Origin: Trueperaceae bacterium
GTDB lineage: Bacteria > Deinococcota > Deinococci > Deinococcales > Trueperaceae
NCBI GenBank assembly: GCA_020354625.1
Contig: CP070651.1
Location: 1,999,321 to 2,063,320, forward strand
Length of the DNA: 64,000 bases
Direction of reading: 5' to 3'
Under the pieces are notes generated by a model, which was not told where the DNA came from, made no database searches, and worked only from the letters and a program-made list of their open reading frames with translations. Shown piece by piece: positions 36,965-46,092 of this stretch; the stretch's first letter is position 1; the number at the start of each line of letters is the position of its first letter. The position numbers were made by a program, and so were the translations under genes.

Positions 36965-37618
36965 ATGGTTCTAGGTTCTGAACCCATTGAACCCTTTCTC
37001 CTGCACGAGCGCCTTGACGAATTGAGCCTCCAGGAAGAGCCTGAGCTCGTAATTTTGGCCAGGCTTGTTGCAGCAGGCATTGCAGTGGCTCCAACCGTCA
37101 TCGTGCCCGCAGCTGCAGAACATCAGTTCTACCAGCTCAACAACTTACCCGAGCAAATCACAGACCTTTTTCGTGCCATCGACCTCCACGATCCTGATGA
37201 GGACGACCTAGAAGATGTCGTTCCCGAAGTACAGGCTCTGCTGCGATCCAACTTCCTGCTCGATGAGTTCATCGATTCACTCTACCGAGCGATCCGGATC
37301 CTGACGGTATCTGGCAGGATCCGGCGGGCCGGAAGCGTTGGCAGGACCGCTGTGCGGGGACGACCTACCTTGATGTCACTCAGAGACCTCTGGTTCGAGG
37401 ACTGGGGCCTCGAATCCCTGAGAATTCGACTCCAGAGGTACAAACGGTTGAACTTCAAGGCCAGCCCTGTTCTAATCCAGCCTCCCCAAGACCTGCTCGA
37501 CCGAGAAGGGCTCACCTCAAAGACGCAGCTGAACCTGGATCCGGCCATCACCTTGTACAGAGACCCTGAGTACGGCATAACCCGTGTACAGGGTTCGCAA
37601 CCCAAAAATGCGAGTTGA
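36965..37618 (+). CDS. Conserved-looking protein of unknown function (217 aa)
   Basis: I do not recognise this protein. The segment LARLVAAGIAVAPTVIVPA faintly resembles the start of PEP-synthase/PPDK nucleotide-binding domains, but the ATP-grasp motifs that should follow are absent. A middle acidic part (HDPDEDDLEDVVPEVQ) and a basic part (SGRIRRAGSVGRTAVRGR) follow. TATACT at 36955-36960 and TACACT at 36950-36955 lie just upstream of the ATG, suggesting a short or absent leader. It is followed by the acyltransferase gene and probably cotranscribed with it. Confidence 0.6.
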   Translation: MVLGSEPIEPFLLHERLDELSLQEEPELVILARLVAAGIAVAPTVIVPAAAEHQFYQLNNLPEQITDLFRAIDLHDPDEDDLEDVVPEVQALLRSNFLLDEFIDSLYRAIRILTVSGRIRRAGSVGRTAVRGRPTLMSLRDLWFEDWGLESLRIRLQRYKRLNFKASPVLIQPPQDLLDREGLTSKTQLNLDPAITLYRDPEYGITRVQGSQPKNAS

Positions 37619-37654
37619 TAGCGTGGAACGCCACGATGGGACGGGGAGTTTGCT

Positions 37655-38521
37655 ATGCCTTGGCTGATCGATAGGCCTTTATCCCCGAACGCCGAACGCC
37701 AACTGAGTCGGTTCATCGGCAGTCTCGCCGAAAAGCTGGATGATCCCTCTTTGGACAATAATGAGATCGTCTACCATACCTTGTCACGCCTCTTACACGG
37801 CAAAACCGCAGAGGAGTTGGAGTCCTCAGAGCCGATCGCTTCGTTTGCACTCGACCCCCAAAATATAACCTTTGAGGCCGAATATTACGTCGCCACCGAT
37901 CAGGAGAAATTCGCCAAGGTCAAGCCCTTGCTGTGGCTCTGGAAGTGCCTCGACCAGACGCCACTCGGACAATCGATGGCGAGCGGCATCGCCCTACGGA
38001 GAATGTTGGCCGCAAGGATCTTCAAACGCATCGGGAGCAACCTCAAAATCTTTCAAAACGTCGAGGTGTCGGTTGGGTACAACATCGAGGTCGGTGACGA
38101 TGTGGTGATCCACCGAAACGTATTTATAGACGATATCGGCGGGGTCATTCTTCATGATGGGGCGAGCCTCAGCGACTACGTCAACGTCTATTCGCATGCT
38201 CACGATACACTCAACGTCCCCGACGTTACGCTCAAACAGACGGTCATAGGCCGTGGTGTACGCGTGGCATATCACGCAACAGTTCTGGCTGGCACGGTCC
38301 TGAGCGACGACAGTATGCTCGGAGCCCTGGCGCTGGCCACACGCGACCTCGATCCACACGTCATCGGCCTCGGAATCCCTGCAAAACCTCGTGTATGGAA
38401 AGAAAGAGCAGGCGATCCTCGCTTCGTACACCTGCAAGTCAACGCTCAGAGCCACCTAAAGAGCCCTGATATCCGTGCCAACCCAGATTATGCTGATGAT
38501 GAGGACGCGTCAGGGCGTTAA
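37655..38521 (+). CDS. Hexapeptide-repeat (LbH) acyltransferase
   Basis: Left-handed beta-helix acyltransferase (288 aa). About residues 1-125 are helical. The hexapeptide repeats run from about 130 (NLKIFQNVEVSVGYNIEVG) through DDVVIHRNVFIDDIGGV, a His-containing loop YSHAHD, and VIGRGVRVAYHATVLAG, ending with GIPAKPRVWKER. The family O- or N-acetylates sugars or other small acceptors; the substrate is unknown. GGGGAG precedes the ATG. The two-hairpin repeat lies directly after the stop. Confidence 0.82.
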   Translation: MPWLIDRPLSPNAERQLSRFIGSLAEKLDDPSLDNNEIVYHTLSRLLHGKTAEELESSEPIASFALDPQNITFEAEYYVATDQEKFAKVKPLLWLWKCLDQTPLGQSMASGIALRRMLAARIFKRIGSNLKIFQNVEVSVGYNIEVGDDVVIHRNVFIDDIGGVILHDGASLSDYVNVYSHAHDTLNVPDVTLKQTVIGRGVRVAYHATVLAGTVLSDDSMLGALALATRDLDPHVIGLGIPAKPRVWKERAGDPRFVHLQVNAQSHLKSPDIRANPDYADDEDASGR

Positions 38522-38529
38522 GCACGTCC

Positions 38530-38656
38530 AAGTTATGTTTGCAGAATTGGACCGCGGGCGGCCGCGGGACGCAAGCTCGGCGCTTCGCTGACCCAACCTC
38601 GCTTCTGTAGCCTTACGTTTGAGGCATTGCCCCAAACTTGAGTTGGAGGTTCTTAA
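38530..38656 (-). repeat. Two-hairpin dispersed repeat, copy 2 (inverted)
   Basis: The reverse complement matches 20-121 over both ends and the first hairpin, with single-base differences (AACTTAAG against AACTCAAG, AACTTAAGG against AACGTAAGG). About 24 extra bases lie before the GC-rich hairpin, which is partly disrupted here. It lies 8 bp after the acyltransferase stop. Confidence 0.8.
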
Positions 38657-38763
38657 AGGGTGACCCGAACCAACGGGCAAATCGGTCCAAAAGCATTCGC
38701 TCGTAGTCTTTTGCGCACACGTGCTACAGACGACACGATGCAACCTCGTGAGCAAAACCTTTT

Positions 38764-39837
38764 TTACTGTAACCGCCGAGCAACCCCCAGCAGCGTATCG
38801 GTCACGCTGTCGCGAAACCACACCACGTCGACACCCCCACGAAGGACCCGAAGCATAACCCAAGGAGAAGTTATAACTTGCGCAGTGAGGCTGTCAGGCG
38901 GAGGCGTCACCTCCCGCATATCGATGAAGAGATCTCCGTCTTCCAAGCGGAGGTCCTGGATCTCGACACCATAACCAGAAGTAGGCCTGGTCCCCAAGAA
39001 GACGGCGATCACTGTCTCCCGCGCAAAATCGATCGTCGGAACAGGCGGAATACTCAAGCGAGACCCGTAGGCCCGATTCCACAAACTGAGCAGATCTCCC
39101 TGGTCGGCGACGATGAGAAAGCTCGGTTCGTCAAAGCCGGTTGCCTGGTCGCCACGAACGAGCTCTTCCCAAATGAGTGACTCGGGTGGCGGCGTAAACG
39201 CGCTCACGTCGGTCGATAACCCCTCTTGTACATAGAGTCCCGTCCGGAGGTGTTCAGAAAGTCCGTCGATCGTCCTCATGGGAACGTTCTCGGCCTGCAA
39301 AGCGGCTACGGCGAGAGCGCCCCCTCGCATCTCGAGCTCACGGGTAAGCACCTCAACCTCGTTCTGCGTGAGCTCACCCATCCCTTGTAAACCGCCCACA
39401 CGCAACCTCGGAACCACACGGGCACGGAAACCGGGTTCGGCCGACTCAAGGAGTGTAAACCACATCGTCCCATCAAAATAGAGTACAGGTGCAACGCGTT
39501 CATGAACGCGCACGATCAGATCGGTCGTGAGCGGAATTCGTTCTACTTCGAAAGGGCTTTGCGATCTGGCAGGCAGTGCTTCTCTCAAGTACGGTTTGCC
39601 ATCGATAAGGAGCGTGCCCTTTACTGCCAGCGGATCCTCTACTCTCCCCTCTTCGAGACTGAAATCAACACCCTCGATGGTTACTCGCGTTGGACCACCA
39701 TACGCATAGGTAAGCCGCATATCGTCAGCACCATAGAGATAGACCTCGTGCAATTGTGGGGAAGACTCCGGTTGGCAACCCACCAAAAAACCAACCGCCA
39801 TCAGGCCGAGTACCATCAGGACAGGAGAGAAACGCAT
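38764..39837 (-). CDS. PrcB-like C-terminal domain lipoprotein
   Basis: Lipoprotein of 357 aa. The signal ends in FLVGC, so the Cys near residue 20 would be lipidated. The last 110 residues resemble the PrcB C-terminal domain (DFARETVIAVFLGTRPTSGYGVEI, then ITSPWVMLRV), known from proteins associated with a spirochaete protease complex. The N-terminal 200 residues are not recognised. I choose the ATG at 39837 because GAGGAGG lies just upstream and a normal lipoprotein signal follows; an open frame extends to 39963. Confidence 0.75.
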   Translation of the reverse strand: MRFSPVLMVLGLMAVGFLVGCQPESSPQLHEVYLYGADDMRLTYAYGGPTRVTIEGVDFSLEEGRVEDPLAVKGTLLIDGKPYLREALPARSQSPFEVERIPLTTDLIVRVHERVAPVLYFDGTMWFTLLESAEPGFRARVVPRLRVGGLQGMGELTQNEVEVLTRELEMRGGALAVAALQAENVPMRTIDGLSEHLRTGLYVQEGLSTDVSAFTPPPESLIWEELVRGDQATGFDEPSFLIVADQGDLLSLWNRAYGSRLSIPPVPTIDFARETVIAVFLGTRPTSGYGVEIQDLRLEDGDLFIDMREVTPPPDSLTAQVITSPWVMLRVLRGGVDVVWFRDSVTDTLLGVARRLQ

Positions 39838-40039
39838 CCCAACCTCCTCGATACGCCATGCTACCACTGCCGCATGAGGTTCGTAATAGGATAGGTACAT
39901 TGTGCGTGTCACACCGGTATCAGCGGCACTGAGTGGTTCAACGACACGTCTTTTTCGCTCCAAACATTCGAACCTCTCACCCTCGATAACAGCGTAACCT
40001 CAACCGAAACTCGATATCTGGTCACCTTGGAACTCGATC

Positions 40040-41833
40040 GTGCGGCTACCCCCCCTCCTCACCCACCTTCTCACATTCATCACTCTACTCCTCTCTCAGG
40101 ATCTCGTCGGCCAGCGCCTATGGGGCCAGGGCGCTCTGGTCCCACTAAACCTCTACGACATCATTGTGGTCGGAAGCGAACCCGAGGGGATCAGTGCTGC
40201 CGTTGCCGCGGCAGAGAGCGGTTCGCGAACCCTGCTGATCACGAGTGATGCACGCTTGGGTGGGTTGTTTGTTCTTGGAGAACTCAACGTACTCGACTTG
40301 CGGACGCAACCACTCCTTTACCAACAGGGCTTTTTCCTCAGATGGTGGCGTCGGGTCGGCCAGCAACCGTCTTTCGATGTACGACGGGCCGAGCAGGTAT
40401 TCGAAGCCATGCTCGCCGAGGCAGGGGTCGACATCATACGTAATGCCGGTGATCTCACACCTTACATGCCCACAGAAGACATCGTGAGCGGAGTACTGCA
40501 AAACGATACGCTGCACTTGGCGAGACAGGTCATCGACGCCACTGCTGACATGAATTTTGCAGCAGATGCAGGGGCAGGTTTTAGCGTAGGGTTCTCCTCC
40601 ATCGGACACGATGCCCGCATGGTCGACACTCTGGTTTTCCGAGTGGCGAACGTGAATTGGGCAAGGCTCGAGCAGGGCGTGAAGGAACTCGGCCGCAACT
40701 ATGCGAACATCAAGGGAAACGTAGCTTGGGGGAGTTTTGGCGGTTATCCTGCGGCTTATAACCCCTCCGAACTCGGAATCAAGCTTCGCGGACTCAATTT
40801 GGGCCATCAGGACGATGGTACGGTTTTGGTAAACGCCTTACTCCTTTTCGATCTCGACCCATTCGACCCAGTTAGCCTCGATTCCGGGAGAGAGCGTGGC
40901 GCGCAGGAGGCCGCACGCATCGTGAGCTACCTCGCCGATGGAATTCCAGGTTTCGAAGCTGCCCGCCTCCAGGGTACGGCTGAGCGACTCTACATCAGGG
41001 AGACGCGTCATCTCGAAGCCCACTGCACCCTCACTATCGATGATGTGATCGACAATCGAGTGACATCGTTCGATATCGCAGCGGGGGGCTACCCCCTCGA
41101 TGTCCAGCCCCTCACACCGTTCGATTCAGGGTTTGTTTTCGGCGTCCCCGAAGTGTATGGCGTGCAGTTGTGTGTAAGCGTACCGCGAGACGTCACCAAC
41201 CTCTGGGTTGTGGGCAAGACCGCCGGTTACGATCCGCTCGCTGCAGCGAGCGCGCGTGTCGTCCCGTTTGGCATGGCAGTAGCCGAGGCCGTTGGGATCG
41301 CTGCGGCAGAAGCGGTGCACTTGAACGTCAGTTCTCACTTCATCGTAACGACGCCTGAAACGATCGCGACGGTGAGGGAAATACTATTGCAGCGTGGTGC
41401 CTTTCTACCTCAAGTCAAGACGAGGAATCCTGTCGGCCCGATCGACCACCCCAACTACCCTGACTACCGGGTTCTTTTAAGCCGCGGGCTCGCCGTTGGT
41501 GGTTACGACAACGATCCTCGGCTCGACGAGCCGGTGTCGGCGCGTAGCTACCTCTACTTGCTGAGTAACGTCGGGCGACGCTTCCACCAGAACCGACAAC
41601 TCGGGCCGAATCTCATCGAAAATTTCGGCCACACAGAGGGGCCTCTTTCATCTGAAGCAGCGCTGGAGATCACTTCATGGGCAGCGTGCGCACTCGGGAC
41701 GTGTGTGGAAGCCACCTCCTGGCAAGCCCTACGAGATCTCGCCCTGGCCCCTCCCCGCTTCAGCGGGCGTGATTCATTCACGCGTGGCGATATGTACTCA
41801 CTGGCCTCACGCCTCGCCCATCTCACGCCTTAG
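40040..41833 (+). CDS. Exported FAD-dependent oxidoreductase
   Basis: 597 aa. A hydrophobic N-terminal segment (PLLTHLLTFITLLLSQ) suggests export or membrane anchoring. The FAD dinucleotide-binding motif DIIVVGSEPEGISAAVAAAE (about 36-55) has the family layout, with E replacing the usual G in the second part. LGGLFVLGELNVLDL follows, as in FAD_oxidored (PF12831-type) proteins. A second FAD contact, near NLWVVGKTAGYDPLAAASARV, is in the expected place. The substrate is unknown. GTG start with only a weak ribosome site. Confidence 0.75.
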   Translation: MRLPPLLTHLLTFITLLLSQDLVGQRLWGQGALVPLNLYDIIVVGSEPEGISAAVAAAESGSRTLLITSDARLGGLFVLGELNVLDLRTQPLLYQQGFFLRWWRRVGQQPSFDVRRAEQVFEAMLAEAGVDIIRNAGDLTPYMPTEDIVSGVLQNDTLHLARQVIDATADMNFAADAGAGFSVGFSSIGHDARMVDTLVFRVANVNWARLEQGVKELGRNYANIKGNVAWGSFGGYPAAYNPSELGIKLRGLNLGHQDDGTVLVNALLLFDLDPFDPVSLDSGRERGAQEAARIVSYLADGIPGFEAARLQGTAERLYIRETRHLEAHCTLTIDDVIDNRVTSFDIAAGGYPLDVQPLTPFDSGFVFGVPEVYGVQLCVSVPRDVTNLWVVGKTAGYDPLAAASARVVPFGMAVAEAVGIAAAEAVHLNVSSHFIVTTPETIATVREILLQRGAFLPQVKTRNPVGPIDHPNYPDYRVLLSRGLAVGGYDNDPRLDEPVSARSYLYLLSNVGRRFHQNRQLGPNLIENFGHTEGPLSSEAALEITSWAACALGTCVEATSWQALRDLALAPPRFSGRDSFTRGDMYSLASRLAHLTP

Positions 41834-41943
41834 AGCCGAGCAGAGCCGTGATCTGACTCTACTCCTTGATCAAACCCATATGATTTGCTGTTTCACCCAG
41901 CTGCACCGCGTCAAACAAGCGGTGAAGGAGACCTGTGCCGGGC

Positions 41944-43158
41944 TCAACTGTTCTCAGCCTTGACGCTATCGATAAACTGTTGAGCCGTACGACCTGACAG
42001 GCCGTTTCCCCACCTCGCGTACTCGACCGCGCGCTCGAGCAACCCGCGATCTGCAAGACCTTCCCGGCGCGCCAGCTCCTCCACGATGAGCGAGAACCGT
42101 TGCTGGGTCGCTGTTGGAAACGTGATCGTAAGCCCGAAGCGATCGGCCAACGCCAACCGTTCGTTCTGTGTATCCCAACTGTGGACGTCGTCGTCTAAGG
42201 GATCGGGTCGCTCTGAAAAGCGCTCCATCACAAGATGCCGACGATTGCTGGTGGCATAAACGAGTAAGTTGTTGGGGCGAGCGGTCAGCGAACCCTCGAG
42301 TAGGGTCTTGAGCGGTTGATAGCGGTGATCACTCAACTCGAAACTGAGATCGTCGACGAAAAGAATGAACCGATGCGGTTGCACCCTCAGCTGCTCGACG
42401 ATAAGAGGTAGATCGATCAAATCCCCGACTGAAATCTCAACCAGCCGCAACCCCTCCCCCCAGTAGAGCTTGAGAAGCCCCCGAACAGCGGTCGACTTCC
42501 CAGAACCCCGGGGGCCGTAAAGGAGCGTATTGTGAGCTGGAGCTCGCTTGAGAAAACGCTCTGTATTTTCTTGAAGAGACGCGATTTGTCGATCCACGGC
42601 GATGAGCTGTTCTACTTCGGTTTCGGCCGGATACACCAGGCCCTCGAGCTGACCCTTACTCCAACGGAACGCTCTGAAACGAGCGAGGATACCGCTCCCG
42701 TGCCGCACATAGGTACCCATCAACCACGACAGCACCTCGGCAGGCTCTCCTCGCCGTAGCACATCCGTGAGCTCTCTCACCGAGGGGTCTATATCGTGGG
42801 CGAGTCGTTCTAGTGGAGGGACACTCGTCCCCACCACCTGACCGACCTCATCTTGCCAGTCCCGCCTCAACACGGCTTGCGTACGACCGATGTCGTGTAG
42901 AGCTGCTGCGCGAAGACCTTCGGGGAGCGAGCCGTGCTTTAGAACAGTTCCGCTCACAGCCGTCTCTCCCCAAAGGAGATCTTCCGCTACGGCCGAATAG
43001 AGATCAGCAGTAGGACGCGCCACCAAAGCTGAAAGCAGTACCGAATAGGCATCCACACAGCCTTCTGCATCCCTAGCCACCAGAGCAGCATCTAGTGCCC
43101 TCAGCGGTTGCCACCAATCTGCCGAACACGCTGGATGAAGTACAAAACGTCGTGCCAT
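41944..43158 (-). CDS. DUF815-type AAA ATPase
   Basis: P-loop ATPase of the DUF815 family (404 aa). Walker A LLYGPRGSGKST lies near residue 215 and Walker B FILFVDDLSFE follows. LKTLLEGSL and YATSNRRHLVMERFSE are typical of DUF815 proteins. The sensor/arginine-finger part runs to RFGLTITF. The cellular role is unknown. It is transcribed away from dnaX, with 79 bp between the starts. GGAGAGTGG is a likely ribosome site. Confidence 0.85.
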   Translation of the reverse strand: MARRFVLHPACSADWWQPLRALDAALVARDAEGCVDAYSVLLSALVARPTADLYSAVAEDLLWGETAVSGTVLKHGSLPEGLRAAALHDIGRTQAVLRRDWQDEVGQVVGTSVPPLERLAHDIDPSVRELTDVLRRGEPAEVLSWLMGTYVRHGSGILARFRAFRWSKGQLEGLVYPAETEVEQLIAVDRQIASLQENTERFLKRAPAHNTLLYGPRGSGKSTAVRGLLKLYWGEGLRLVEISVGDLIDLPLIVEQLRVQPHRFILFVDDLSFELSDHRYQPLKTLLEGSLTARPNNLLVYATSNRRHLVMERFSERPDPLDDDVHSWDTQNERLALADRFGLTITFPTATQQRFSLIVEELARREGLADRGLLERAVEYARWGNGLSGRTAQQFIDSVKAENS

Positions 43159-43237
43159 GATTCCACTCTCCAGCTGCTATGGTACAGGTTCTATACGGTT
43201 TGGGGTCGATCACGGACAAGTGGTAGCATAAGGTCGC

Positions 43238-44680
43238 ATGGCAGCCATCTATCAGCGAGCACGGCCGAGAAGGTTCGACCAGATTGTCGGCCAGAGCCAC
43301 GTCACGGAAATACTGCTTGCCGCCATCAGTCAGCAGAAGATCGGGCATGCCTATCTCTTTTCCGGACCGAGGGGGGTCGGTAAGACGACGACTGCCCGCC
43401 TCCTGGCAATGGCTCTGAACTGCCAGCGAACATCTGCCGAAGAACGCCCATGCGGCTCCTGTGAAAGCTGCGAGCTCGTCCAGCGCGGCAGTCATCCGGA
43501 TGTCATCGAGCTAGATGCGGCCAGTAACAACTCCGTCGAGGACGTAAGGGATCTTCGGGAGAAGGTCACTTTGGCACCGCTACGTGGTGAAAGCCGCGTC
43601 TGGATTCTGGACGAAGCACACATGTTAAGCCGCGCGGCTTCCAATGCGCTCCTCAAAACTTTGGAAGAACCCCCACCGAAACTCGTCTTCATTTTAGCTA
43701 CCACGGAGCCCGAGAAACTCCCTGCCACCATTCTCTCACGCTGCCAGCACTTCAGATTTAGACGCTTGACGGACGCCGAGATTCGCAGCAAACTCGAAGG
43801 GCTCTGCCGGCAGGCGGAAATCGAGGCGTCTACGCCCGCGTTGGATTTGGTGGCTAAAGTTGCCGACGGTGCGATGAGGGATGCCGAAAGTTTGCTGGAA
43901 CGGCTCTTTACGTCGGGCAAGAGCATCACTCTCGATGCTGCCGAAGAGGCACTCGGCCTCCCACCACAAGAGCGACTCCGGCAATTGGCCGAAGCGCTAG
44001 TCGCTGGAGAGCTCAGCACGCTCTTCGACCTAGCAAACAGCTTCTACCAGCAGGGATACGCACCTCGCAGTATCGCCGAGAAGCTTTCGCTTACGCTCAG
44101 AGATGCACTCGTCAATCAAGTGAGCAAAACCGGAGACGGCTTCACCCTTGCGATCGAAGCGATCGATCTTCAACGCCTCATCCATGCACTCGACGACGAT
44201 CAGGAGCGGTTTACGAAACGAGACGATCTTTTCAGCCTTGAGGTTACACTCATCAAAGCCCTCAACACGCTTACGGGTCAGCTACCGCAATACTACCCGG
44301 GAGAAACCGTTGGCGAATCCGCTGAGCGGAACCGTCCCGCAACACCCGAGCCCACACTGCCCTCACTCGCAACCGAGAAACCACCCGAGGTGGCTAAACA
44401 GATTCCAACGGCCAAAACGATCGAACCCCCTGCGAGCAAGCTCAACTGGCACACCGTGAAATCGAAAGCAAACCCCCAACTCAAAGCCTTCCTCATGCCC
44501 GCCCAGGAGTCGATCCAAGATTTTCAGGTGACGCTTCGCTACAGCGAAACGCACAAGTTTCACTTTGCCGAGCTGAAAAAACGGCACGACGAACTGGTAG
44601 AGCTCATTCAACAAGTTGCGGGGCAACGCTACTCACTGCTCATCGAAGGTCCCGGAGAGACCCTCAGAAAAAAGTCCTAA
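43238..44680 (+). CDS. dnaX: DNA polymerase III subunit gamma (0-frame product of dnaX)
   Basis: Clamp-loader ATPase of the replicative polymerase. Walker A GPRGVGKTT (43-51), a four-Cys zinc module (C62, C72, C75, C78), Walker B DEAHMLS and sensor-1 ATTEPEKL are all present. The 0-frame product is 480 aa, ending two codons after a slippery A AAA AAG (44668-44674). The -1 frame continues for 150 residues to 45126 (separate entry), which would make a tau of about 629 aa. TAGCAT lies 8 nt before the ATG. It heads the dnaX-ebfC-recR cluster. Confidence 0.95.
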   Translation: MAAIYQRARPRRFDQIVGQSHVTEILLAAISQQKIGHAYLFSGPRGVGKTTTARLLAMALNCQRTSAEERPCGSCESCELVQRGSHPDVIELDAASNNSVEDVRDLREKVTLAPLRGESRVWILDEAHMLSRAASNALLKTLEEPPPKLVFILATTEPEKLPATILSRCQHFRFRRLTDAEIRSKLEGLCRQAEIEASTPALDLVAKVADGAMRDAESLLERLFTSGKSITLDAAEEALGLPPQERLRQLAEALVAGELSTLFDLANSFYQQGYAPRSIAEKLSLTLRDALVNQVSKTGDGFTLAIEAIDLQRLIHALDDDQERFTKRDDLFSLEVTLIKALNTLTGQLPQYYPGETVGESAERNRPATPEPTLPSLATEKPPEVAKQIPTAKTIEPPASKLNWHTVKSKANPQLKAFLMPAQESIQDFQVTLRYSETHKFHFAELKKRHDELVELIQQVAGQRYSLLIEGPGETLRKKS

Positions 44681-44705
44681 CGGAGCGTCCCGAGAGGGAT
44701 GCTCC
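44654..44705 (+). promoter_or_regulatory. Programmed -1 frameshift signal in dnaX
   Basis: SD-like GGAG (44654-44657), 10 nt, slippery heptamer A AAA AAG (44668-44674) in the correct phase (codons AAA AAG), 7-nt spacer holding the 0-frame stop TAA (44678-44680), then a 10-bp stem GGAGCGTCCC/GGGATGCTCC (44682-44691 with 44696-44705, one G-T pair) closed by a GAGA tetraloop. These are the same element types and order as in the E. coli dnaX signal. Confidence 0.85.
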
Positions 44706-45126
44706 TGCCCCCCCCACCTCAAAACCCGAGCAAGAACCCGCCTCTCCTGCGACCGCATCAAGCGGGCCACCAGAAACGATCGGGGCTGGTCTACCCGCCG
44801 AGCCGACAGCTTCTCGCGTTCAAGAGACAGAGCACTCAGCAGCGCAAAGAGAAGATAGCACGGCCATGATTATCGCCGAGAGCGAAACCCCCTTTACGCT
44901 CGAAGAACTCCCTCCCAACTTTTGGGAAGGTGAACAGAGCGCCCCCCCAGAGCCAGCACCCCATCAAGAACCTGAGCGGCAAGACCCGTCCGCACCAGCT
45001 CTAGAAGGGACCTGGGGAGTTCTTCAGACCCTCTTTCCTGGTCATATCATCCATACCGAAACGCTCTCCGAAGACGAGCTTGAAACAGAGGGAGCAGATG
45101 TTCAAAAGACCCCTCAAGACGAGTAA
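44674..45126 (+). CDS. dnaX: Tau-specific C-terminal extension of DnaX (-1 frame)
   Basis: Reading -1 after AAG gives 150 further residues with no stop until 45126. It is a Pro/Glu/Ala-rich linker (about 55 residues), then IIAESETPFTLEELPPNFWE and a compact end around GTWGVLQTLFPGHIIH and an acidic tail. Thermus tau also has a Pro/Glu-rich linker and a C-terminal region that contacts the polymerase; I infer the same role. It has no start codon of its own with a ribosome site. If frameshifting does not occur, this would be a frameshift mutation or an assembly error. Confidence 0.75.
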   Translation, partial: VLTERPERDAPAPPTSKPEQEPASPATASSGPPETIGAGLPAEPTASRVQETEHSAAQREDSTAMIIAESETPFTLEELPPNFWEGEQSAPPEPAPHQEPERQDPSAPALEGTWGVLQTLFPGHIIHTETLSEDELETEGADVQKTPQDE

Positions 45127-45153
45127 ACAAGGTAGACTACCTCAGGAGTCAGC

Positions 45154-45465
45154 ATGAATATTCAAAAACTGATGAAAGAAGCGCAGAAAGCCCAGCGAAA
45201 AATGGCCGAGGCCCAGGAGCGCCTGGCCGACCTGTCGGTAGAGGGCAGCTCTGGAGGCGGCCTCGTCACCGTTACAGCAGGTGGAGATGGTACCGTCACC
45301 GGCATCAAGATCGACCCCAGCACAGTCGATCCCGAAGATGTCGATCTCTTGGAAGACCTTATCACAGCCGCTGTCAATGAGGCTCAGCGCAAAGCCAAGG
45401 AGCTCCAGGAGACCGAGCTAGGTGATGCCATGGGGGGCCTAGGTGGTCTGGGAGGGCTCTTTTAA
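45154..45465 (+). CDS. ebfC: YbaB/EbfC-family nucleoid-associated protein
   Basis: Small DNA-binding dimer (103 aa). IQKLMKEAQKAQRKMAEAQERL at the N-terminus, EGSSGGGLVTVTAGGDGTV and KIDPSTVDPEDVDLLEDLI in the core are typical, with a glycine-rich end. Position between dnaX and recR is the conserved bacterial arrangement. CAGGAGTC precedes the ATG. Confidence 0.95.
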   Translation: MNIQKLMKEAQKAQRKMAEAQERLADLSVEGSSGGGLVTVTAGGDGTVTGIKIDPSTVDPEDVDLLEDLITAAVNEAQRKAKELQETELGDAMGGLGGLGGLF

Positions 45466-45489
45466 GTACCACCCGAGCAGTCTGTCGAG

Positions 45490-46092
45490 ATGAGATACCC
45501 AACAGCGCTGATTACCCTGATCCGCGAACTCGGCCGACTGCCCGGCATCGGCCCGAAAAGTGCCCAACGTCTCGCCTTATACCTCTTCAACCAACCTGAG
45601 GAAGATGTTCTAAGTTTGGCTCAGGCGATCGCTGAAGCGAAAGAGACCTTGCAACGTTGTCCGATCTGTTTCAGCATCATGTCCAGCGACGATACGCGGT
45701 GTAGCGTCTGCGACGATCCCCAACGAACCCAGAAGCTGCTTTGCGTTGTAGAACAACCGGCCGATCTTTTGGCCATCGAACGGAGTGGTGAATACGTGGG
45801 GCTCTATCACGTACTGCACGGTTCACTGAGCCCTATGCACGGTATCGGTCCTGACCAACTCACCATCAAACCCCTCCTCTCACGCCTCGACGGGATCGAC
45901 GAAGTCATCTTAGCCACCTCGACCACCGTAGAAGGCGAAGCGACGGCCATGTATCTAGCACGCCTGCTGAACGATCTCGAAGTCAACACGACGCGTATCG
46001 GGTACGGTCTACCCGTTGGTGGCGATCTCGAATACGCTGATGAGGTCACTCTCGGTAGGGCTATCGCCAACCGCCGACAACTGCAGTTATGA
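45490..46092 (+). CDS. recR: Recombination protein RecR
   Basis: Ring-forming partner of RecO/RecF in gap-repair recombination. N-terminal helix-hairpin-helix (LGRLPGIGPKSAQRLALYL), C4 zinc finger (C57, C60, C71, C74), Toprim domain (LLCVVEQPADLLAIE) and the C-terminal Walker-B-like TRIGYGLPVGGDLEYAD. Length 200 aa is standard. recO is also in this window (49680). Confidence 0.97.
   Translation: MRYPTALITLIRELGRLPGIGPKSAQRLALYLFNQPEEDVLSLAQAIAEAKETLQRCPICFSIMSSDDTRCSVCDDPQRTQKLLCVVEQPADLLAIERSGEYVGLYHVLHGSLSPMHGIGPDQLTIKPLLSRLDGIDEVILATSTTVEGEATAMYLARLLNDLEVNTTRIGYGLPVGGDLEYADEVTLGRAIANRRQLQL

Noticed and set aside
44616-44858. Frame of 80 codons across the dnaX junction
   Set aside because: It is the third frame (Arg/Ser-rich) and not the one that continues DnaX; the -1 frame from 44674 fits better.
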